A DNA stretch of 64,000 bases from Cupriavidus plantarum (GCF_905397285.1 NZ_CAJPUX010000002.1:248001-312000), one strand, 5' to 3'; counted from the first letter of the stretch, positions 1-9,640 are shown. The notes: generated from the sequence alone by a model not told the origin. A program made the numbers and translations.

Positions 1-168
1 CGAAGCGCAGGAAAAAAAGCCGTGGCGCCTTGCAAGGCAACGGATGGCGGGGTGTGAAGCGCGTGCTGAAGAGAGGAGGGGGAGGGGCCACATGTAATTC
101 CTACATGCGGCGAGGCGCGTCTTTGCGCATCGCAGCGAACCGGCCAGGCGGCCGGTTCGGCTGGTGAC

Positions 169-1188
169 TCAGCTGGCGCGATAAACGTCCAGGCGGTTGT
201 ACAAGGTCTTCAGGCTGATGCCGAGTGCGCGCGCGGCCTGCCGCTTGTCGCCGTCGTAGCGCGCCAGCGTGGCGAGGATGATCTCGCGCTGCGTGTCCGC
301 AAGCGTGGTGCCCACGCGCACGCTCACGACGCCATCGACGGTCGTCGGACGCGGCGGCTGGTTCGCGAGATTCGGATTGCCGATTTCCACGAGCTTGTCG
401 GCGAGAATGTACGCGCGATACACGGCGTTCTTGAGTTCGCGCACATTGCCGGGCCAGTCGTATCGCACAAGCCGCTCGAGCGTGCCCGCCGAAAACGTCT
501 TGTCGGTCTGCTCCATGGCGTTGAACTCGGCGAGGAAATGCCGCGCGAGCGGGATGATGTCCTCGGGGCGTTCGCGCAACGGCGGAATCTGCAACGGGAA
601 CACGGCCAGCCGATAGAGCAGATCCTCGCGCAGATGGCCATTGCGCACGGCGTCCATGGGGTCCCGGTTGGTGGCGGCCAGAATGCGCACGTCGCTGACC
701 AGCAGGGTATCGCCGCCCACCCGCTGGAACGTCCGGCTTTCCAGCACGCGGAGCAGCTTGATCTGCATCTCAAGTGGCATTTCTGTCACTTCGTCAAGAA
801 ACAGCGTCCCGGACTGCGCCTGTTCGAAGTAGCCTGCTTTTTGCTCCAATGCGCCCGTGAAGCCGCCTTTCTCGTGCCCGAACAACTCGGATTCGATCAG
901 CGTCGGCGCGATCGCACCGCAGTTTACGGCGATGAAGGGTCCCGTGCGGCGATTGCTGCGTTCATGCACGGCACGCGCGACGACTTCCTTGCCCGCGCCG
1001 GACTCCCCGACGGCAAGCATCGTGACATCGGTGGCCGCGACGCGATCGAGCTGGCTCAGCAGCCGCTGCATCGCGGGGGACGTGGATTCCCAGAGCAGGG
1101 AAACCTGGCCGGGCACGGCACGGCGAGCCGGCGCGCGGGGCGGCGGAGCAGTGCGGCTCGGAGGGCTGGTGACGGTGGTAGTGGACAC
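169..1188 (-). CDS. sigma-54-dependent activator lacking a receiver domain
   Basis: A 339-residue AAA+ enhancer-binding protein that should remodel RNA polymerase-sigma54 to open -24/-12 promoters. Visible parts are a short N-terminal tail (1-30) with no sensory domain, Walker A GESGAGKE (61-68), Walker B around GTLFLDEV, the arginine-rich [10 protein letters not shown] segment, and a C-terminal Fis-type helix-turn-helix with recognition helix [11 protein letters not shown]. The sigma54-contacting GAFTGA loop reads GGFTGA (108-113), an uncommon second residue. With no receiver or GAF domain, activity is probably set by expression level or a partner protein. It is transcribed divergently from the second activator at 1426, whose recognition helix is identical, so the two may share binding sites (inference). 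Confidence 0.9.
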   Translation of the reverse strand: MSTTTVTSPPSRTAPPPRAPARRAVPGQVSLLWESTSPAMQRLLSQLDRVAATDVTMLAVGESGAGKEVVARAVHERSNRRTGPFIAVNCGAIAPTLIESELFGHEKGGFTGALEQKAGYFEQAQSGTLFLDEVTEMPLEMQIKLLRVLESRTFQRVGGDTLLVSDVRILAATNRDPMDAVRNGHLREDLLYRLAVFPLQIPPLRERPEDIIPLARHFLAEFNAMEQTDKTFSAGTLERLVRYDWPGNVRELKNAVYRAYILADKLVEIGNPNLANQPPRPTTVDGVVSVRVGTTLADTQREIILATLARYDGDKRQAARALGISLKTLYNRLDVYRAS

Positions 1189-1425
1189 TGGGGTCGCCTA
1201 TGCCACGGCGTCGGCCTCCCCAGGGAGAGAGGCGGACAACGCGGCGGGATTGGTGGTTGATGGCTCTTATGCTATCTGTTGAGGCAGGCAGTGGCTACCG
1301 CCCGCGCATGGATCGCGGCAAGGTCCGACAGCCGTGTCAGACGGACACTGGCATAACCGCCATGACGGCACCATTACACTTCGCTGTATCTTTCCGCCCT
1401 GCGCCCGCTGCCAACCCATCCGACC

Positions 1426-2826
1426 ATGCCACATATTTTGATCGTTGACGACGACGAGAACGCTTGCGCCGCTTTGGCCGAGATTGTCGCGATCGAGGGC
1501 TTTTCGTCGGCAACGGCAGGCAACCTGCGCGAAGCTCGTCTCCAGATTGGCTGGCGCATGCCTGACGCCGTGCTCGCCGACCTGCGGCTGCCCGATGGCA
1601 GCGGCATGGAATTGTTCGGCGAAGTCTCCTCCGCCGGGGTCGAAGTCATCCTGACCACCGGCTATGCGAGTGTCGAATCTGCCGTCGAAGCGCTCCGCAT
1701 GGGCGCCACCGACTACCTCGTCAAGCCCATCAACGTCACGCGCCTGCAGGCCGTGCTCAAACGTATCGCCACCACGGGAGAACTGAAAGCGGAAATCCAT
1801 TCGCTGCGCGGGGAACTGCGCCGCTACGGGCGGTTCGGCCGCCTGCTCGGCAGTTCCGAGGCGATGCAGGCCGTCTATGACCAGCTCAGCAAGGTCGGGC
1901 CGACCGAGGCCACCGTGCTGCTGATCGGGGAGTCCGGAACCGGCAAGGAACTGGCCGCCCAGACCGTGCACGAGCTGTCGTCGCGTCGGCGTCAGCCATT
2001 TCTCGCCGTGAACTGCGGGGCGATTTCGCCCACCCTGATCGAGTCCGAGATGTTCGGCCACGAGCGCGGCAGCTTCACGGGGGCCGATCGCCAGCACAAG
2101 GGCTACTTCGAACGCGCCGACGGGGGCACGCTATTCCTCGACGAGATCACCGAGATGCCGCTCGAGCTGCAGGTCAAGCTGCTGCGCGTGCTGGAAACCG
2201 GCACCTTCATGCGCGTCGGGACGAATCGCGAGTGCCATGCGGACGTCCGCGTGCTCGCGGCGACCAATCGCAATCCGGAAGAAGCCGTCGCCGAAGGCAA
2301 GCTGCGCGCTGACCTGTATCACCGCCTGAACGTGTTCCCGATCGAACTGCCGCCGCTGCGCGTGCGCGGCGACGACGTGGTGCAGATCGCCAACACGATG
2401 CTGGAACAGCTCAACGGCGAGCAGGGCACGCAGCGCCGGTTCGCCGCCAACGTGCTGGAAAGCCTGCGCATGCATTCGTGGCCCGGCAACGTGCGAGAGC
2501 TCCGCAACTTCGTGCAGCGCGCCTACATCCTGGCCGATCAGGACGTGATCACCGAAGTCCAGATTCCGTTGCAGGTCGCGGCCACGCCGTCGCCGGGCAC
2601 GGCAGTGGTCTCGGTGCCGGTCGGCATGTCGCTCGCCGACGCGGACCGCCAGCTGATTTTCGCGACGCTCGAGCAATGCGCGGGCGTCAAAAAACATGCC
2701 GCCGAGATTCTCGGCATCAGTCTGAAGACGTTGTACAACCGGCTCGAGGATTATGCGGCCAAGGGCGAATTGCCCGAGTGGCTGAGAGCTTCGCGCAACG
2801 GCGACAACAGCCCGCCGGCCGCATGA
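1426..2826 (+). CDS. NtrC-family response regulator, sigma-54 activator
   Basis: A 466-residue three-domain regulator. The receiver (1-115) has acidic pocket D8-D10, phosphoacceptor D52 ([10 protein letters not shown]), the T/G switch region ILTTGY, and K100 in TDYLVKP. The AAA+ domain (about 140-375) has Walker A GESGTGKE and Walker [12 protein letters not shown]. The sigma54 loop is GSFTGA (215-220) instead of GAFTGA. The C-terminal Fis helix contains [11 protein letters not shown], the same as in the divergent activator. The gene lies directly upstream of a histidine-kinase-like gene that could be its partner, although that protein lacks normal ATP-binding motifs. The start is the ATG beginning [10 protein letters not shown], which gives a complete first receiver strand. 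Confidence 0.93.
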   Translation: MPHILIVDDDENACAALAEIVAIEGFSSATAGNLREARLQIGWRMPDAVLADLRLPDGSGMELFGEVSSAGVEVILTTGYASVESAVEALRMGATDYLVKPINVTRLQAVLKRIATTGELKAEIHSLRGELRRYGRFGRLLGSSEAMQAVYDQLSKVGPTEATVLLIGESGTGKELAAQTVHELSSRRRQPFLAVNCGAISPTLIESEMFGHERGSFTGADRQHKGYFERADGGTLFLDEITEMPLELQVKLLRVLETGTFMRVGTNRECHADVRVLAATNRNPEEAVAEGKLRADLYHRLNVFPIELPPLRVRGDDVVQIANTMLEQLNGEQGTQRRFAANVLESLRMHSWPGNVRELRNFVQRAYILADQDVITEVQIPLQVAATPSPGTAVVSVPVGMSLADADRQLIFATLEQCAGVKKHAAEILGISLKTLYNRLEDYAAKGELPEWLRASRNGDNSPPAA

Positions 2827-2938
2827 TCGCGGTCCGGTTCGATGGCGCTGGATGCCCGCCGCGAGCGGAGCACGGATCTTGCATGGCAGCATCGGCAGGA
2901 GTCGCACGAACGGTTGGGCGGACACGCAAGACAAAACA

Positions 2939-3766
2939 ATGGCCGACGTAATGAAACCTACCACTCCCGACACTTCCAATGGAGGCGTCGCGGATAACGC
3001 TGCATCCGGAGATCCGTCACGCTTTGCCCCGCGCATCGAAAGCGCGGCAGAAATTTCCACGCTGATCGAGCAGGCCGCGCATGATTTGCGCTCTTCGCTC
3101 AACGCCATTCAAAGCTGGAGCTACGTGCTCGACCGCTCCGTCGAGACGCTGCCCCCGCCGGCGCAGCGGGCGCTCGAAGGCATGCGCTCGGGTATGCAGC
3201 AACAGCTTGCCTTGATCGAGGAAATGGAGGAAGCCGTACGCCTCCTCTTCAACGAGGGGCAGCCGGCCTGGGAGACGACGGACCTTCTGGTCGCGGCCGA
3301 ACAGGCCATCGCCGACAAGCGCGTCGCCGCGGAAGCCCGTGGCGTGCAGCTCATGCCGCTATCGAGCGAACTCGCCGGCGGGGACGACTTCGTCGTCCAG
3401 GGCGACGCCCTGCGCCTGGCGCCCTTGCTGCGCCATTTGCTGATCCATTGCGTGTGGCGTGCGCCGGCGGGCGGCACGGTCACGGTGTACCTCACCGCCG
3501 AGGCAAACTACGTCAAGTTCCGGATCTCCGAGAGCCAGCCCGTGGACCGTTCGCGCGGCGCAAGCCGGCTCGCCACGCTGACGGACTTCTTCGGCCGCCG
3601 GGCGCCCGCCGACGGCACGCCCACGCCGCGCCAGAGCACGGCCCTGCTGCTGACCCGCCGCATCGTCGAGATGCAGGGCGCGGAACTCACCGCCGAGAAC
3701 ATCAATTGCGACGCCGACAACGTTACCGTCTGCATCGCCGTCCGCTTCCCCCGCGCTCACGCCTGA
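2939..3766 (+). CDS. histidine-kinase-like protein with degenerate ATPase domain
   Basis: About 276 residues, soluble, with no membrane segment or sensory domain. An H-box is clear (AAHDLRSSLNAIQSWSYVL, His about 48), followed by a helical region typical of DHp domains. The C-terminal half aligns in layout with a HATPase domain (RLAPLLRHLLIHCV..GGTVTVYL), but the N-box Asn is replaced and neither the DxGxG nor the GxGxG ATP-lid motif is present. It may be a phosphotransfer protein or pseudokinase working with the preceding response regulator (inference from adjacency). I chose ATG 2939 (MADVMKP); the frame is open upstream to 2852, and ATG 2951 is another option. No strong ribosome-binding site helps decide. 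Confidence 0.72.
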   Translation: MADVMKPTTPDTSNGGVADNAASGDPSRFAPRIESAAEISTLIEQAAHDLRSSLNAIQSWSYVLDRSVETLPPPAQRALEGMRSGMQQQLALIEEMEEAVRLLFNEGQPAWETTDLLVAAEQAIADKRVAAEARGVQLMPLSSELAGGDDFVVQGDALRLAPLLRHLLIHCVWRAPAGGTVTVYLTAEANYVKFRISESQPVDRSRGASRLATLTDFFGRRAPADGTPTPRQSTALLLTRRIVEMQGAELTAENINCDADNVTVCIAVRFPRAHA

Positions 3767-4352
<586 letters not shown>

Positions 4353-4367
4353 ATACGGAGGGAAACG

Positions 4368-4973
4368 ATGTCTACGATCATTGCAGGACGCTTCGAAACC
4401 TTCGCCCGTGCCGAGAACGCTGCCAACCGCATGCTCGCGCAGGGCTTCCGCCAGGATGACCTGAGCATGTTTTATGTCAATCCGCCCGGTCAGCACGGCG
4501 CCTTCCCGATTGGCGGCGACCGTGCGGTCGATCCGGCCGCACGCGGGACCGGCAAAGGCGCCGGCCGCGGCATCATGGTCGGCGCGGCGGTCGGCGTCGG
4601 CGTGGGAGTGTGCGCGTGCGCCGCGATGCGCGCGTGGATGGACGCCCCGCTCCAGAGCTGGCTGCTCGTCCTGACGCTGGCGCTGACCACCGGGATCGGC
4701 GCCTACATCGGCTCGCTGATCGGCGCCCTCAGCCTGACGAGCGGCGCTCGTCGCGACCCGCGCACCGGACAGCCGCAGGTACGCAATGCCGGCGTGCTCC
4801 TGGCCGCCCACGTCTCGCCTGACAACACCGCTCTGGCTGCCCAGCTGCTGCGCACGGGCGGCGCCGAGGAAGTCGAGCGCGCCGAAGGCCAATGGCGGAA
4901 CGGTCAATGGGAAGACTTCGATCCGCTGCAACCCCCGAAACCCGCTGAAGTGATGCCTGTGGAGACGCGTTGA
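4368..4973 (+). CDS. AGRF-motif membrane protein with glycine-rich core
   Basis: 201 residues. The N-terminus (MSTIIAGRFETF..AENAANRML..GF..DDLSMFYV) resembles ferredoxin-like general-stress domains. A Gly/Ala-rich segment (about 60-85) and a hydrophobic segment (about 95-125) look like two membrane helices, possibly of glycine-zipper type. The C-terminus (GVLLAAHV..GAEEVERAEGQWRNGQWEDFDP) closely matches the end of the protein at 13362-13880, which shares the N-terminal motif but lacks the membrane core. It starts 15 bp after the FPASDP gene behind GGAGGGAAACG, so it is probably co-transcribed. Function unknown. Confidence 0.8.
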   Translation: MSTIIAGRFETFARAENAANRMLAQGFRQDDLSMFYVNPPGQHGAFPIGGDRAVDPAARGTGKGAGRGIMVGAAVGVGVGVCACAAMRAWMDAPLQSWLLVLTLALTTGIGAYIGSLIGALSLTSGARRDPRTGQPQVRNAGVLLAAHVSPDNTALAAQLLRTGGAEEVERAEGQWRNGQWEDFDPLQPPKPAEVMPVETR

Positions 4974-5106
4974 AATGCTCGTACCATTCTGCCCCCGCCG
5001 CCTGAAACTCACGTCCCCAGGTCTGACGTCCGATTCGTTGACCGACGCGTCGGCCGATACCAAAGCCGCCACGCTGGCCGCTACGCTGCAACCGAAGGAG
5101 AGATCC

Positions 5107-5571
5107 ATGAATGTCGATGAACCGCAAGCGCCCTCGACCCTCCCACCGCGTGGCGCCGCCATTATCGGCGGCGCGGACCAGAATCCTTCGGGAGGCTGCG
5201 GTCCGTTCGTGATGGCGTCGGACACGCTCGAGGGCAACAAGGTCGTGGATCCGTCCGGCCAGGAGATCGGCACCATCGACCACATCATGCTTGACGTGAT
5301 CGGTGGGCGTATCGCGTATGCGGTGCTGGCGATGGGCGGCTTCCTCGGTATCGGCGAGAAGCTGCACGCGCTGCCGTGGTCCGCGCTCACGCTGGACACG
5401 CGGCGGAAATGCTTCGTGCTGGGCGTGGAAAAGGAACGCATCAAGGCGTCCCCGGGCTTCGACAAGGAGCACTGGCCGACGATGGCGAACTCGGAATGGG
5501 CCACGAGCATCCACGAGTACTACGGCATCTCGCCGTACTGGGAGTCGGATCGCTACGATCCGTGGGCGTGA
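5107..5571 (+). CDS. PRC-barrel domain protein
   Basis: 154 residues. The central part (MASDTLEGNKVVDPSGQEIGTIDHIMLD..GRIAYAVLAMGGFLGIGEKLHALPWSAL) is a clear PRC-barrel, a small beta-barrel found in RimM, in photosynthetic reaction-centre H subunits and in many stress proteins; it usually mediates protein binding. The C-terminus is Trp/Tyr-rich (YYGISPYWESDRYDPWA). There is no signal peptide. ATG 5107 is chosen because AAGGAG lies 7 nt upstream; the frame is open back to 4975, but that extension looks non-coding. It is the third gene of the run that begins at 3969. Confidence 0.88.
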   Translation: MNVDEPQAPSTLPPRGAAIIGGADQNPSGGCGPFVMASDTLEGNKVVDPSGQEIGTIDHIMLDVIGGRIAYAVLAMGGFLGIGEKLHALPWSALTLDTRRKCFVLGVEKERIKASPGFDKEHWPTMANSEWATSIHEYYGISPYWESDRYDPWA

Positions 5572-5588
5572 TCAATGCCCCTGGCAAT

Positions 5589-5609
5589 GGGTCCGGTCTG
5601 CCCGGACCC
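5589..5609. terminator. stem-loop between convergent genes
   Basis: GGGTCCGG and CCGGACCC form a perfect 8-bp stem around TCTGC, midway between the convergent PRC-barrel and BON genes. Neither side has a T-run, so it may act with Rho or simply protect 3' ends. Confidence 0.4.
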
Positions 5610-5616
5610 GTTCGCG

Positions 5617-5937
5617 TCAGACCTTGTGATTGACCTGGCCGGGAGGCCGCTCGGCCGGGTCCGCGCGCATGCCGCTCGCCTGCGGCTGGCCCGGCGGTTC
5701 CTCCGGCGGCGGAATCCGCGTAGTCAGCTGGTTCGACACGCCAAGAATGCCCGGCGGCGTGGCGGCGGCCTTCTCGAGCCGCTGCGACAGCTCAATGTCT
5801 TCCACGCGCCCGGTCAGCGTCACGCGCCGGTCCACCACATGCACGGCAACCGTGTCCGGCATGTCCCCGCCGCACACTTCCGCGATACACGTGCCGACGC
5901 GCTCCCTCAGCATTTCGTCATCGTCATGGTCCGCCAT
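5617..5937 (-). CDS. BON domain protein
   Basis: 106 residues. A BON domain spans about 8-75 (DEMLRERVGTCIAEV..VAVHVVDRRVTLTGRVEDIELSQRLEKAA..GVSNQLTTRI), the phospholipid- or ligand-binding fold of OsmY-like proteins. The tail is Pro-rich. No signal peptide is seen from the chosen start, so unlike OsmY it may stay in the cytoplasm. ATG 5937 is preceded by AAGGAGCGGCC, a strong ribosome-binding site; the frame stays open upstream without another good start. A sigma54-type promoter lies at 5981-5996. Confidence 0.85.
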   Translation of the reverse strand: MADHDDDEMLRERVGTCIAEVCGGDMPDTVAVHVVDRRVTLTGRVEDIELSQRLEKAAATPPGILGVSNQLTTRIPPPEEPPGQPQASGMRADPAERPPGQVNHKV

Positions 5938-5980
5938 GGCCGCTCCTTTCTTCGTCGCTTGATTGGGATGCCTCCAACGT

Positions 5981-5996
5981 AGCATGTACCGTGCCG
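5981..5996 (-). promoter_or_regulatory. sigma-54-type promoter for the BON gene
   Basis: Read on the minus strand, CGGCACGGTACATGCT keeps GG-N10-GC and matches the sigma54 consensus at 10 of 12 informative positions. The predicted start, near 5970, gives a leader of about 33 nt that includes the AAGGAG site. Confidence 0.5.
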
Positions 5997-6105
5997 CCGC
6001 AGGAGCAGCATCTGCGCGCTTCGGCTTGTAGGACGACACCGGCTTACCGCGGTCGTACACGCTCCCTAGAATTTATTCAAGACTTTGATATTCGGGAGCG
6101 CAGCC

Positions 6106-6618
6106 ATGGAGTCCAGCAAGAACCGGCGCATGATGCATCTGTTCGACCGATTTGCCGGTGCCGCGACACGGCAGGCCGGCTCGCCCGCGGCGTTTGCGCT
6201 GGCCGTTGCCGTGGTGCTGATATGGGCGATCAGCGGACCGCTGTTCGGTTTCTCCGAGACCTGGCAACTGGTGATCAACACGGGCACCACGATCATTACG
6301 TTCCTGATGGTGTTCCTGATCCAGCAGAGCCAGAACAAGGACTCTACCGCGGTACACCTCAAGCTCAACGAATTGCTGGCCTCCCACAAGGAGGCGAGCA
6401 ACCACCTGATTTCGATCGAGGACCTCGACGAGGAAGAGTTGCGCCAGCTCGTTCGCTTCTATCGTCATCTGGCGGAACTGGCGGACCAGGAGGGCGGCGT
6501 GAAGTGCAGCCACTCGCTGGACGAGGCGCAGGAAATCCACGAGGACAAGTCGCGGGCGCTGCACGAGCGCTTGCGGCGCACGAGAATGCAGCGCGGACAC
6601 GAGACCGCGCAGGGATAG
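6106..6618 (+). CDS. Fet4-like (low-affinity iron permease family) membrane protein
   Basis: 170 residues with two membrane helices (about 25-46 and 55-75) and a charged C-terminal tail. The segment WQLVINTGTTIITFLMVFLIQ..QNKD..AVHLKLNEL is the hallmark of the bacterial low-affinity iron permease family (PF04120). Bacterial members are much shorter than yeast Fet4, and transport has not been shown for most, so iron transport is only a family-level guess. ATG 6106 (MESSKNRR) has GGGAGCG upstream; a TTG at 6085 is also in frame. The tail contains an acidic helix (EDLDEEELRQL) and a basic end. Confidence 0.82.
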   Translation: MESSKNRRMMHLFDRFAGAATRQAGSPAAFALAVAVVLIWAISGPLFGFSETWQLVINTGTTIITFLMVFLIQQSQNKDSTAVHLKLNELLASHKEASNHLISIEDLDEEELRQLVRFYRHLAELADQEGGVKCSHSLDEAQEIHEDKSRALHERLRRTRMQRGHETAQG

Positions 6619-6639
6619 ACACGTATCGGGTCACGCATC

Positions 6640-6655
6640 TGGCATGGTTCTGGCA
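6640..6655 (+). promoter_or_regulatory. sigma-54-type promoter for the DUF3182-hydrolase pair
   Basis: TGGCATGGTTCTGGCA has GG-N10-GC spacing and 10 of 12 consensus positions. The predicted start near 6666 leaves a leader of about 55 nt before the TTG start at 6721, which has AGGAG 6 nt upstream. Confidence 0.5.
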
Positions 6656-6720
6656 GTGAGGAAAGCGCAGTAGCAACCGCAGAAGCAACGACCGGCGGCT
6701 TATCCTGACAGGAGCCCAAC

Positions 6721-7944
6721 TTGGCGACCACCGCACCCCTCATCGCAGCACCGCAAGCCGTGCCTCGGGCCGCGCAAAAGGCTGACCCCCGCGCGGACCC
6801 GCGCGCGCTCCAGCGCGACGTACGCGTCGTTGCCTATGGCCGCGCCGATGTCGACGATCCCAACAGCCATCAGGGCGCGACCCTCGCGAGGATCGCGCGC
6901 GAGGTCGCCGACATCGCCGGCTACCGGTTTGCCGGCAGTTATGACGCGGTGCGAAACGATGCGAATCTTTCCACCGGACGCATGTACTTTGTGCCCGCCG
7001 ACACGCTCGTGGGCATCGACTACGCGCGGCAGCTCGGCATCGCTGGCATCGACGACCTGTTCGGCGGCGTGGTGCCGCATGCGTTCATCGCGACCAAGGC
7101 GATTTCGCACGGGCTGATCCGGCCAGACGCGCGCGCACCGGAAGGGTGGAGCGGGGACTTCGGCGCGCGCGTGCGCGACTGCGTATTGCCGGGCTACACG
7201 GCGTTCGATCGCGGCGACGCGCTTGCCGCCGGGCGAGAGATGCTCAAGTCGGGCGCCGTGCGCGTGAAGGAGCCCTGCGGCATCGGGGGCCTTGGCCAGC
7301 AGGTGGCAAAGACCGATGCCGAACTCGTTGCCGCCCTTGAATCGCTCGACCCAGAACGGCTGGCGGCAGAGGGCATCGTGCTCGAACGCAATCTCGACGA
7401 TGTCACCACGTTCAGCGTAGGGCAGGTCGAGCTCGGCAGTCTGACGGCCAGCTATTGCGGCACGCAGACGCTCACACCCAATCACCACGGTGAAATGGTC
7501 TACGGCGGGTCGACGCTGCGCGCGGTGCGCGGCACGCTCGAGGACCTGCTGTCGCATCCGATCGAGGCGCATCTGCGCGATGCCGTCCGCGCGGCGGTGT
7601 CCTATCACGCCGCGGCGATCGACTGTTTCCCCGGCATGCTCGTGTCGCGCTGCAACTATGACGTGGTAATGGGCACCGACAATGGCCAGCCGCGGCTCGG
7701 CGTGCTCGAGCAATCGTGGCGCGCGGGCGGCGCCACGGGCGCCGAGCTGGCGATCCTGAAGGCGTTCCGCGACGATCCGCGCTGCGTGCGCGCCACCGCT
7801 TCCACGCATGAACGGTATGCGGCCGATCCCGCGCGCGTCGCGGTTCCACCGGGCGCCGACGTGTACTTCTCGGGCGAGGACCGAAACGTCGGCACGCTCG
7901 TCAAATTCGCAATCCTGGAGTCCAGTTCCGATGGCAACACATGA
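6721..7944 (+). CDS. DUF3182 family protein, ATP-grasp-like
   Basis: 407 residues. I recognise it as DUF3182 from its overall sequence. Several segments look like an ATP-grasp ligase: a Gly-rich loop in VRVKEPCGIGGLGQQV, an acidic strand in GIVLERNLDDVTTFSVGQV, and a C-terminal LGVLEQSWRAGGATGAELA resembling the metal- and ATP-binding end of that fold. The ligase activity is therefore my inference, and the substrate is unknown. The start is TTG (MATTAPL) with AGGAG 6 nt upstream. Its end overlaps the following hydrolase by 14 bp, implying translational coupling and a shared function. Confidence 0.8.
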   Translation: MATTAPLIAAPQAVPRAAQKADPRADPRALQRDVRVVAYGRADVDDPNSHQGATLARIAREVADIAGYRFAGSYDAVRNDANLSTGRMYFVPADTLVGIDYARQLGIAGIDDLFGGVVPHAFIATKAISHGLIRPDARAPEGWSGDFGARVRDCVLPGYTAFDRGDALAAGREMLKSGAVRVKEPCGIGGLGQQVAKTDAELVAALESLDPERLAAEGIVLERNLDDVTTFSVGQVELGSLTASYCGTQTLTPNHHGEMVYGGSTLRAVRGTLEDLLSHPIEAHLRDAVRAAVSYHAAAIDCFPGMLVSRCNYDVVMGTDNGQPRLGVLEQSWRAGGATGAELAILKAFRDDPRCVRATASTHERYAADPARVAVPPGADVYFSGEDRNVGTLVKFAILESSSDGNT

Positions 7945-8833
7945 AGAATCGATCCAGATCCCCACAGAGGGAGGTAGCATCGCGGGCACGGTGATCATGC
8001 CCGCCACCAAGCTGCCGGGCGTGCTGTTCGTGCACGGTTGGGGCGGCAGCCAGCAGCAGTACCATGCGCGCGCGCGTGAAGTCGCCGGCCTCGGCTGCGT
8101 CTGCATGACGTTCGACCTGACGGGCCATGCCGGCACGTCGGCGCAGTACGAGACCGTCAGCCGCATGCGCAATCTGGCCGACGTGCTCGCCGCTTACGAC
8201 ATGCTCGTGCGGCATCCGGAAGTCGATCGTAATGCGATCGCGGTGGTAGGCAGCAGCTACGGCGGCTATCTGGCCGCGGTGCTCAGCGAACTGCGCCCCG
8301 TGCGTTGGATGGCCTTCCGCGCGCCCGCGCTGTACATGGACAGCGGATGGGATTCGCCCAAGCGGCAACTGCACGTCGATCAGGACCTGGTCGCCTATCG
8401 CAGAAAGGTCGTTGCACCCGATACCAACCGCGCCTTGCGTGCGTGCACGAATTTCAAGGGCGATATCCTCGTGGTGTCGTCGGAGCACGATGCCATCGTG
8501 CCGAAGACCGCGGTACTGAGCTACGTCGATGCGTGCGTACAGGCGTCCTCGATCACCTACCGCGAACTCAAGGGCGCCGATCACGGGCTGTCCAGCGAGG
8601 ACAGCCAGCGCGCCTACGGCAAGCTGCTGGTCGGCTGGCTGCGCGAGATGGTGACCGAAGCCCGCGCCGGCGCCGCGATTGCGGCGCGGCCGTCGAAGCC
8701 GGCGTCCGGTTCAGCCGCGGTGACGGCCCCGTCGGCGGACGGCGGGCTCGACCCACATGCGCCGGAAACGGCCGAGACGACGCCGCCCGTCTCCGTGGTT
8801 CTCGCGCCAGCCAATGCGCGCGCGGCGGAGTAG
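7931..8833 (+). CDS. alpha/beta hydrolase
   Basis: 300 residues. An alpha/beta-hydrolase core covers about 10-240: oxyanion-side VLFVHGWGGS (31-40), nucleophile elbow GSSYG with Ser109, acid residue in SSEHDAIVP and the catalytic His in GADHG. The last roughly 60 residues are an Ala/Pro-rich tail unusual for the family. There is no signal peptide. ATG 7931 lies inside the end of the DUF3182 gene (14-bp overlap), and the upstream in-frame extension is non-coding in character. Esterase, thioesterase and peptidase activities are all possible; pairing with an ATP-grasp-like protein hints at making and breaking an ester or amide bond (inference). Confidence 0.87.
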   Translation: MATHEESIQIPTEGGSIAGTVIMPATKLPGVLFVHGWGGSQQQYHARAREVAGLGCVCMTFDLTGHAGTSAQYETVSRMRNLADVLAAYDMLVRHPEVDRNAIAVVGSSYGGYLAAVLSELRPVRWMAFRAPALYMDSGWDSPKRQLHVDQDLVAYRRKVVAPDTNRALRACTNFKGDILVVSSEHDAIVPKTAVLSYVDACVQASSITYRELKGADHGLSSEDSQRAYGKLLVGWLREMVTEARAGAAIAARPSKPASGSAAVTAPSADGGLDPHAPETAETTPPVSVVLAPANARAAE

Positions 8834-8906
8834 GGAGGATGTGTCGAGCGGCGTGGGGACGTGATCGGGCGCGGTCTAAACGTGGTCGGTACGGCCGGCC
8901 GCGGCC

Positions 8907-9578
8907 TCAGGTCTTCGCCGGAGTCGCGCTTGCGGTGACGCGGCCTTCCATCGCGCGCCCGTCCTTCAGATGCTCGCGCAGCGTCGGCAGCATCTTCTCC
9001 GCATAGCCACGCAGCGCGGCATCCTTCCCGCGCGTGGCCTGATTCTGGAACAGCAGCACGGCCTGCTCGTGCGCGTCGACGGCAACGGTGCGGATGTATG
9101 CCTCCTCGAACTGCGGCGGCTTGAGGCCGCGCAGCCGGGCAATCTCCGGCGCCTCGGGCACGCGCTTTTGCGGGGTGACGCCCTTGTCCCGCGCAATCTG
9201 CCGCAAGGCGTCTGCCGCCGCGCCGTGATCCTTGACCATCTGACGCGCATAGGCCTGCACCTTGGGGTCGGCCGAGACCTTGAGCGCCAGTTCGCTGGCG
9301 GCCACTTCCATTTCGCTGGCCATCAGCGCCTCATCGACGAACCGCAGATCGTCCGTCGATAGCGACGAGGCGGGCGGCTTTGCCGGGGCAGCGTTGGGAG
9401 GCACGGTGGAGGGAGGCACGGTGGACGATGCGGCGTCGCTCGCCACCACCACCTCCACGGGGACGAACGCCGACGGTTGCGCCACGGCGTGGCCGGCGGC
9501 AAGTGCCGCCATCGCCATTGCCCAGGCCGCGGCGTGTAAGGCCGGATGCCGTGACATGTCATTTTGAATGGGGCACAT
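8907..9578 (-). CDS. DUF4142 family exported protein
   Basis: 223 residues. The N-terminus has a signal-like segment (HAAAWAMAMAALAAGHAVAQ), so it is probably periplasmic. A low-complexity Pro/Ala/Ser linker follows, then a four-helix DUF4142 domain from about 85 (DLRFVDEALMASEMEVAASELALKVSADPKVQAYARQMVKDH..), which resembles ferritin-like folds. ATG 9578 is preceded by AAGGAGTCCCCC; ATG 9557 (MSRHPALH) would put the signal peptide closer to the start. Members of this family often sit in stress gene clusters; the biochemical role is not established. Confidence 0.85.
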   Translation of the reverse strand: MCPIQNDMSRHPALHAAAWAMAMAALAAGHAVAQPSAFVPVEVVVASDAASSTVPPSTVPPNAAPAKPPASSLSTDDLRFVDEALMASEMEVAASELALKVSADPKVQAYARQMVKDHGAAADALRQIARDKGVTPQKRVPEAPEIARLRGLKPPQFEEAYIRTVAVDAHEQAVLLFQNQATRGKDAALRGYAEKMLPTLREHLKDGRAMEGRVTASATPAKT

Positions 9579-9640
9579 GGGGGACTCCTTGATCGGTAGG
9601 GGCGCGCGGTTCGTCGCGCGGGGAGGGTTCCCCGGGAAGC

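Noticed and set aside
5075..5090. Sigma-54-like TGGCCGCTACGCTGCA before the PRC-barrel gene
   Set aside because: The -24 half is poor, and transcription would start after the ribosome-binding site, leaving no usable leader.
4975..5106. N-terminal extension of the PRC-barrel protein
   Set aside because: The extension has no similarity to the family, and a strong AAGGAG site sits before the internal ATG at 5107.
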